This document shows, piece by piece, positions 62,798 through 64,000 of a stretch of DNA of 64,000 bases (position 1 is the first letter of the stretch; the number at the start of each line of letters is the position of its first letter). The notes under the pieces are model-generated. The model worked only from the letters and a program-made list of their open reading frames with translations, ran no database searches and had not been told where the DNA came from. This stretch comes from Paraburkholderia tropica. Its GTDB lineage: Bacteria; Pseudomonadota; Gammaproteobacteria; Burkholderiales; Burkholderiaceae. The position numbers and the translations under genes are program-made. The stretch lies in the NCBI RefSeq assembly GCF_914484835.1, contig NZ_CAJZAR010000069.1, positions 214 through 64,213 of the forward strand, written 5' to 3'.

Positions 62798-63961
62798 TCA
62801 CTCCACGCGTGCCTGCTCGCGCGACGCGCGCAGCGCGCTTTCGAACAGCGCGGCGCCGCGCTGCGTTTCGCTGGCGTCGTTGCTGCGCGCGCGGGCGGCG
62901 CGGTTGTGGGCCGAGGTGTCGGCCGAGGCGTTGGCTGACGCATTCGCCGATATCGTCGAGAGTTCCGGCGCAGCCGTGCGGCCGTCGCTGACGAACTGCG
63001 ACCACGCCGCCTGCGCGCTCGGACGCAGCGAGCGATTGCGCCGCCGCACGAGCATCGTGCTCACCTGCACGACCGGATGCAGCACGCGCGTGACCAGCGG
63101 ACCCGGCGGCGCGGGCCAATGGCAGGCGGTGCTCGCGGAACCGCCGAGCACGTCGCCCGACATGCGCCCATCTCGCCCTTCGCGCATGTCGCGAACATCG
63201 CGCCCATCTTCGCCGCAGACCGGCAGCACGCCGATCCCCATGCCGAGCTGCGCCATGCGCGCCACGCCCGCCACATGCGCGAATTCCTGCAACGGACGCC
63301 CTTCGGGACGCAGACCTTCGAGCGCGCGCATGACGGCCGCGCGGCAGCCCGCATCGCGATTGAGCGTAACGAGCGGCTCGCGGGCGAGATCATCCCAACG
63401 CAGCGCGCCCTGCAACGCAAGCGGGTGCTGCGCGGGCAGCACGGCGCACAGCGGCGTCGCGCTGAGCGGCTGCACGTCGAGATTGCCGCTCGCGAACGGC
63501 ACGCATTCGGCGATCACGCCGAAGTCGGCTTCGCCCTGCTCGACGGCCTGCAATACGGCCGCTTGCGGCAAATCCTGCAACTGGAGCGTGAGCGCGGGAA
63601 ACGCGGCGGCGCAGCGCGCCATCGCGGCCGGCACCCAGCCGGAGGACAGCACGGGATTGCTCGCGATCAGCACCACGCCGCTATGGGCCTGGTTCGCGTC
63701 GCGGCCTTCGGAGAGCGCCATGTCGATTTCATCGAGCAGGCGCCCGATGCGCCGCTCGAAGCCGCTGCCCGCGACCGTGAGTTCGACCTGGCGCGTAGTG
63801 CGATCGAACAGCTTGAGATCGACCGCTTCTTCAAGCTCACGCACGCAGCGGCTGACCGCCGACTGCGTGAGCCCGAATTCGCGCGCGGCGCGCGTGAAGC
63901 TGCGCGCGCGCGCCACGGCGACGAACACCTTGAGTTGCTGAAGCGAAACATTCATCGACAT
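62798..63961 (-). CDS. LysR-family transcriptional regulator, extended (387 aa)
   Basis: It has a winged helix (VSLQQLKVFVAVARARSFTR, GLTQSAVSRCVRELE) and a substrate-binding domain. It is about 85 residues longer than usual: an Asp/Arg/Gly insertion near residue 255 (EDGRDVRDMREGRDGR) and a tail rich in Ala, Asn and Ser (NASANASADTSAHN). The effector is unknown. ATG codons at 63961 and 63955 are both possible. It converges with panE, and its own target gene may lie beyond the window. Confidence 0.85.
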   Translation of the reverse strand: MSMNVSLQQLKVFVAVARARSFTRAAREFGLTQSAVSRCVRELEEAVDLKLFDRTTRQVELTVAGSGFERRIGRLLDEIDMALSEGRDANQAHSGVVLIASNPVLSSGWVPAAMARCAAAFPALTLQLQDLPQAAVLQAVEQGEADFGVIAECVPFASGNLDVQPLSATPLCAVLPAQHPLALQGALRWDDLAREPLVTLNRDAGCRAAVMRALEGLRPEGRPLQEFAHVAGVARMAQLGMGIGVLPVCGEDGRDVRDMREGRDGRMSGDVLGGSASTACHWPAPPGPLVTRVLHPVVQVSTMLVRRRNRSLRPSAQAAWSQFVSDGRTAAPELSTISANASANASADTSAHNRAARARSNDASETQRGAALFESALRASREQARVE

Positions 63962-64000
63962 CGCCGCGTCCGCTCGTCATTCGCCGCTGCGGTTGGGGAA

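Overview
This window is a GC-rich chromosomal segment from a Burkholderiaceae bacterium of the Paraburkholderia/Caballeronia/Burkholderia type. The support is codon and base composition, Burkholderia-type families (DUF2968, DUF4148, a TTG-started Gram-negative porin), a PcaR-type IclR regulator and a complete carbon-phosphorus (C-P) lyase set. I see no rRNA, tRNA, insertion sequence, integrase, prophage or CRISPR array, so it reads as ordinary chromosome with adhesin genes at the left edge.

Layout. (1) 1-6.2 kb: two tandem trimeric autotransporter adhesins on the minus strand, the first cut by the window edge. (2) 6.7-10.7 kb: a minus-strand run of M14 peptidase, alpha/beta hydrolase, selD and a cation-efflux-type protein, partly joined by ATGA overlaps. 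(3) 11-13.8 kb: phnCDE, a phosphonate ABC transporter. (4) 14.1-19.8 kb: an EamA transporter, then a GabR-like MocR regulator divergent from gabT-gabD (GABA to succinate). (5) 20-27.7 kb: a secreted two-repeat protein, pcaF, the cyoABCD quinol oxidase operon and a PcaR-type regulator. (6) 27.8-37.2 kb: a LysR gene, then the main phosphonate locus, with phnF-DUF1045-phnN on the minus strand and phnGHIJKLM on the plus strand. (7) 37.7-46.7 kb: a basic amino acid binding protein, an AstE/AspA-family deacylase, a porin, glycogen phosphorylase and a DHA2 exporter. (8) 46.8-51.6 kb: threonine aldolase, an NlpD-like lipoprotein, DUF2968 and DUF4148 genes, with unusual intergenic tandem repeats. (9) 51.8-64 kb: gnd, small enzyme genes, a sirtuin, an SDR with its LysR neighbour, DUF2252, gltS, a LysE exporter, panE and a last LysR gene.

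How the parts connect. The two phosphonate loci lie 18 kb apart but share an identical 12-bp sequence, CGTCTAGACGTC, containing the HutC-type core GTCTAGAC. It sits upstream of phnC and in the phnF/phnG divergent region, so PhnF probably controls both uptake and cleavage. pcaF has two PcaR-like boxes upstream, and a PcaR-type gene is 5 kb away. The gabR/gabT divergent region has three TGGCTC half-sites. Both adhesin genes carry AATAGGA motifs in their upstream regions.

The structure least explained by known genes is a 19-bp tandem array (15 in-phase copies, 50734-51018) between a DUF2968 and a DUF4148 gene. It lies within 6 kb of three other short-period intergenic repeats (10, 11 and 12 bp). 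Its orientation relative to the nearest terminator suggests it would form a long 3' end on the DUF4148 transcript.
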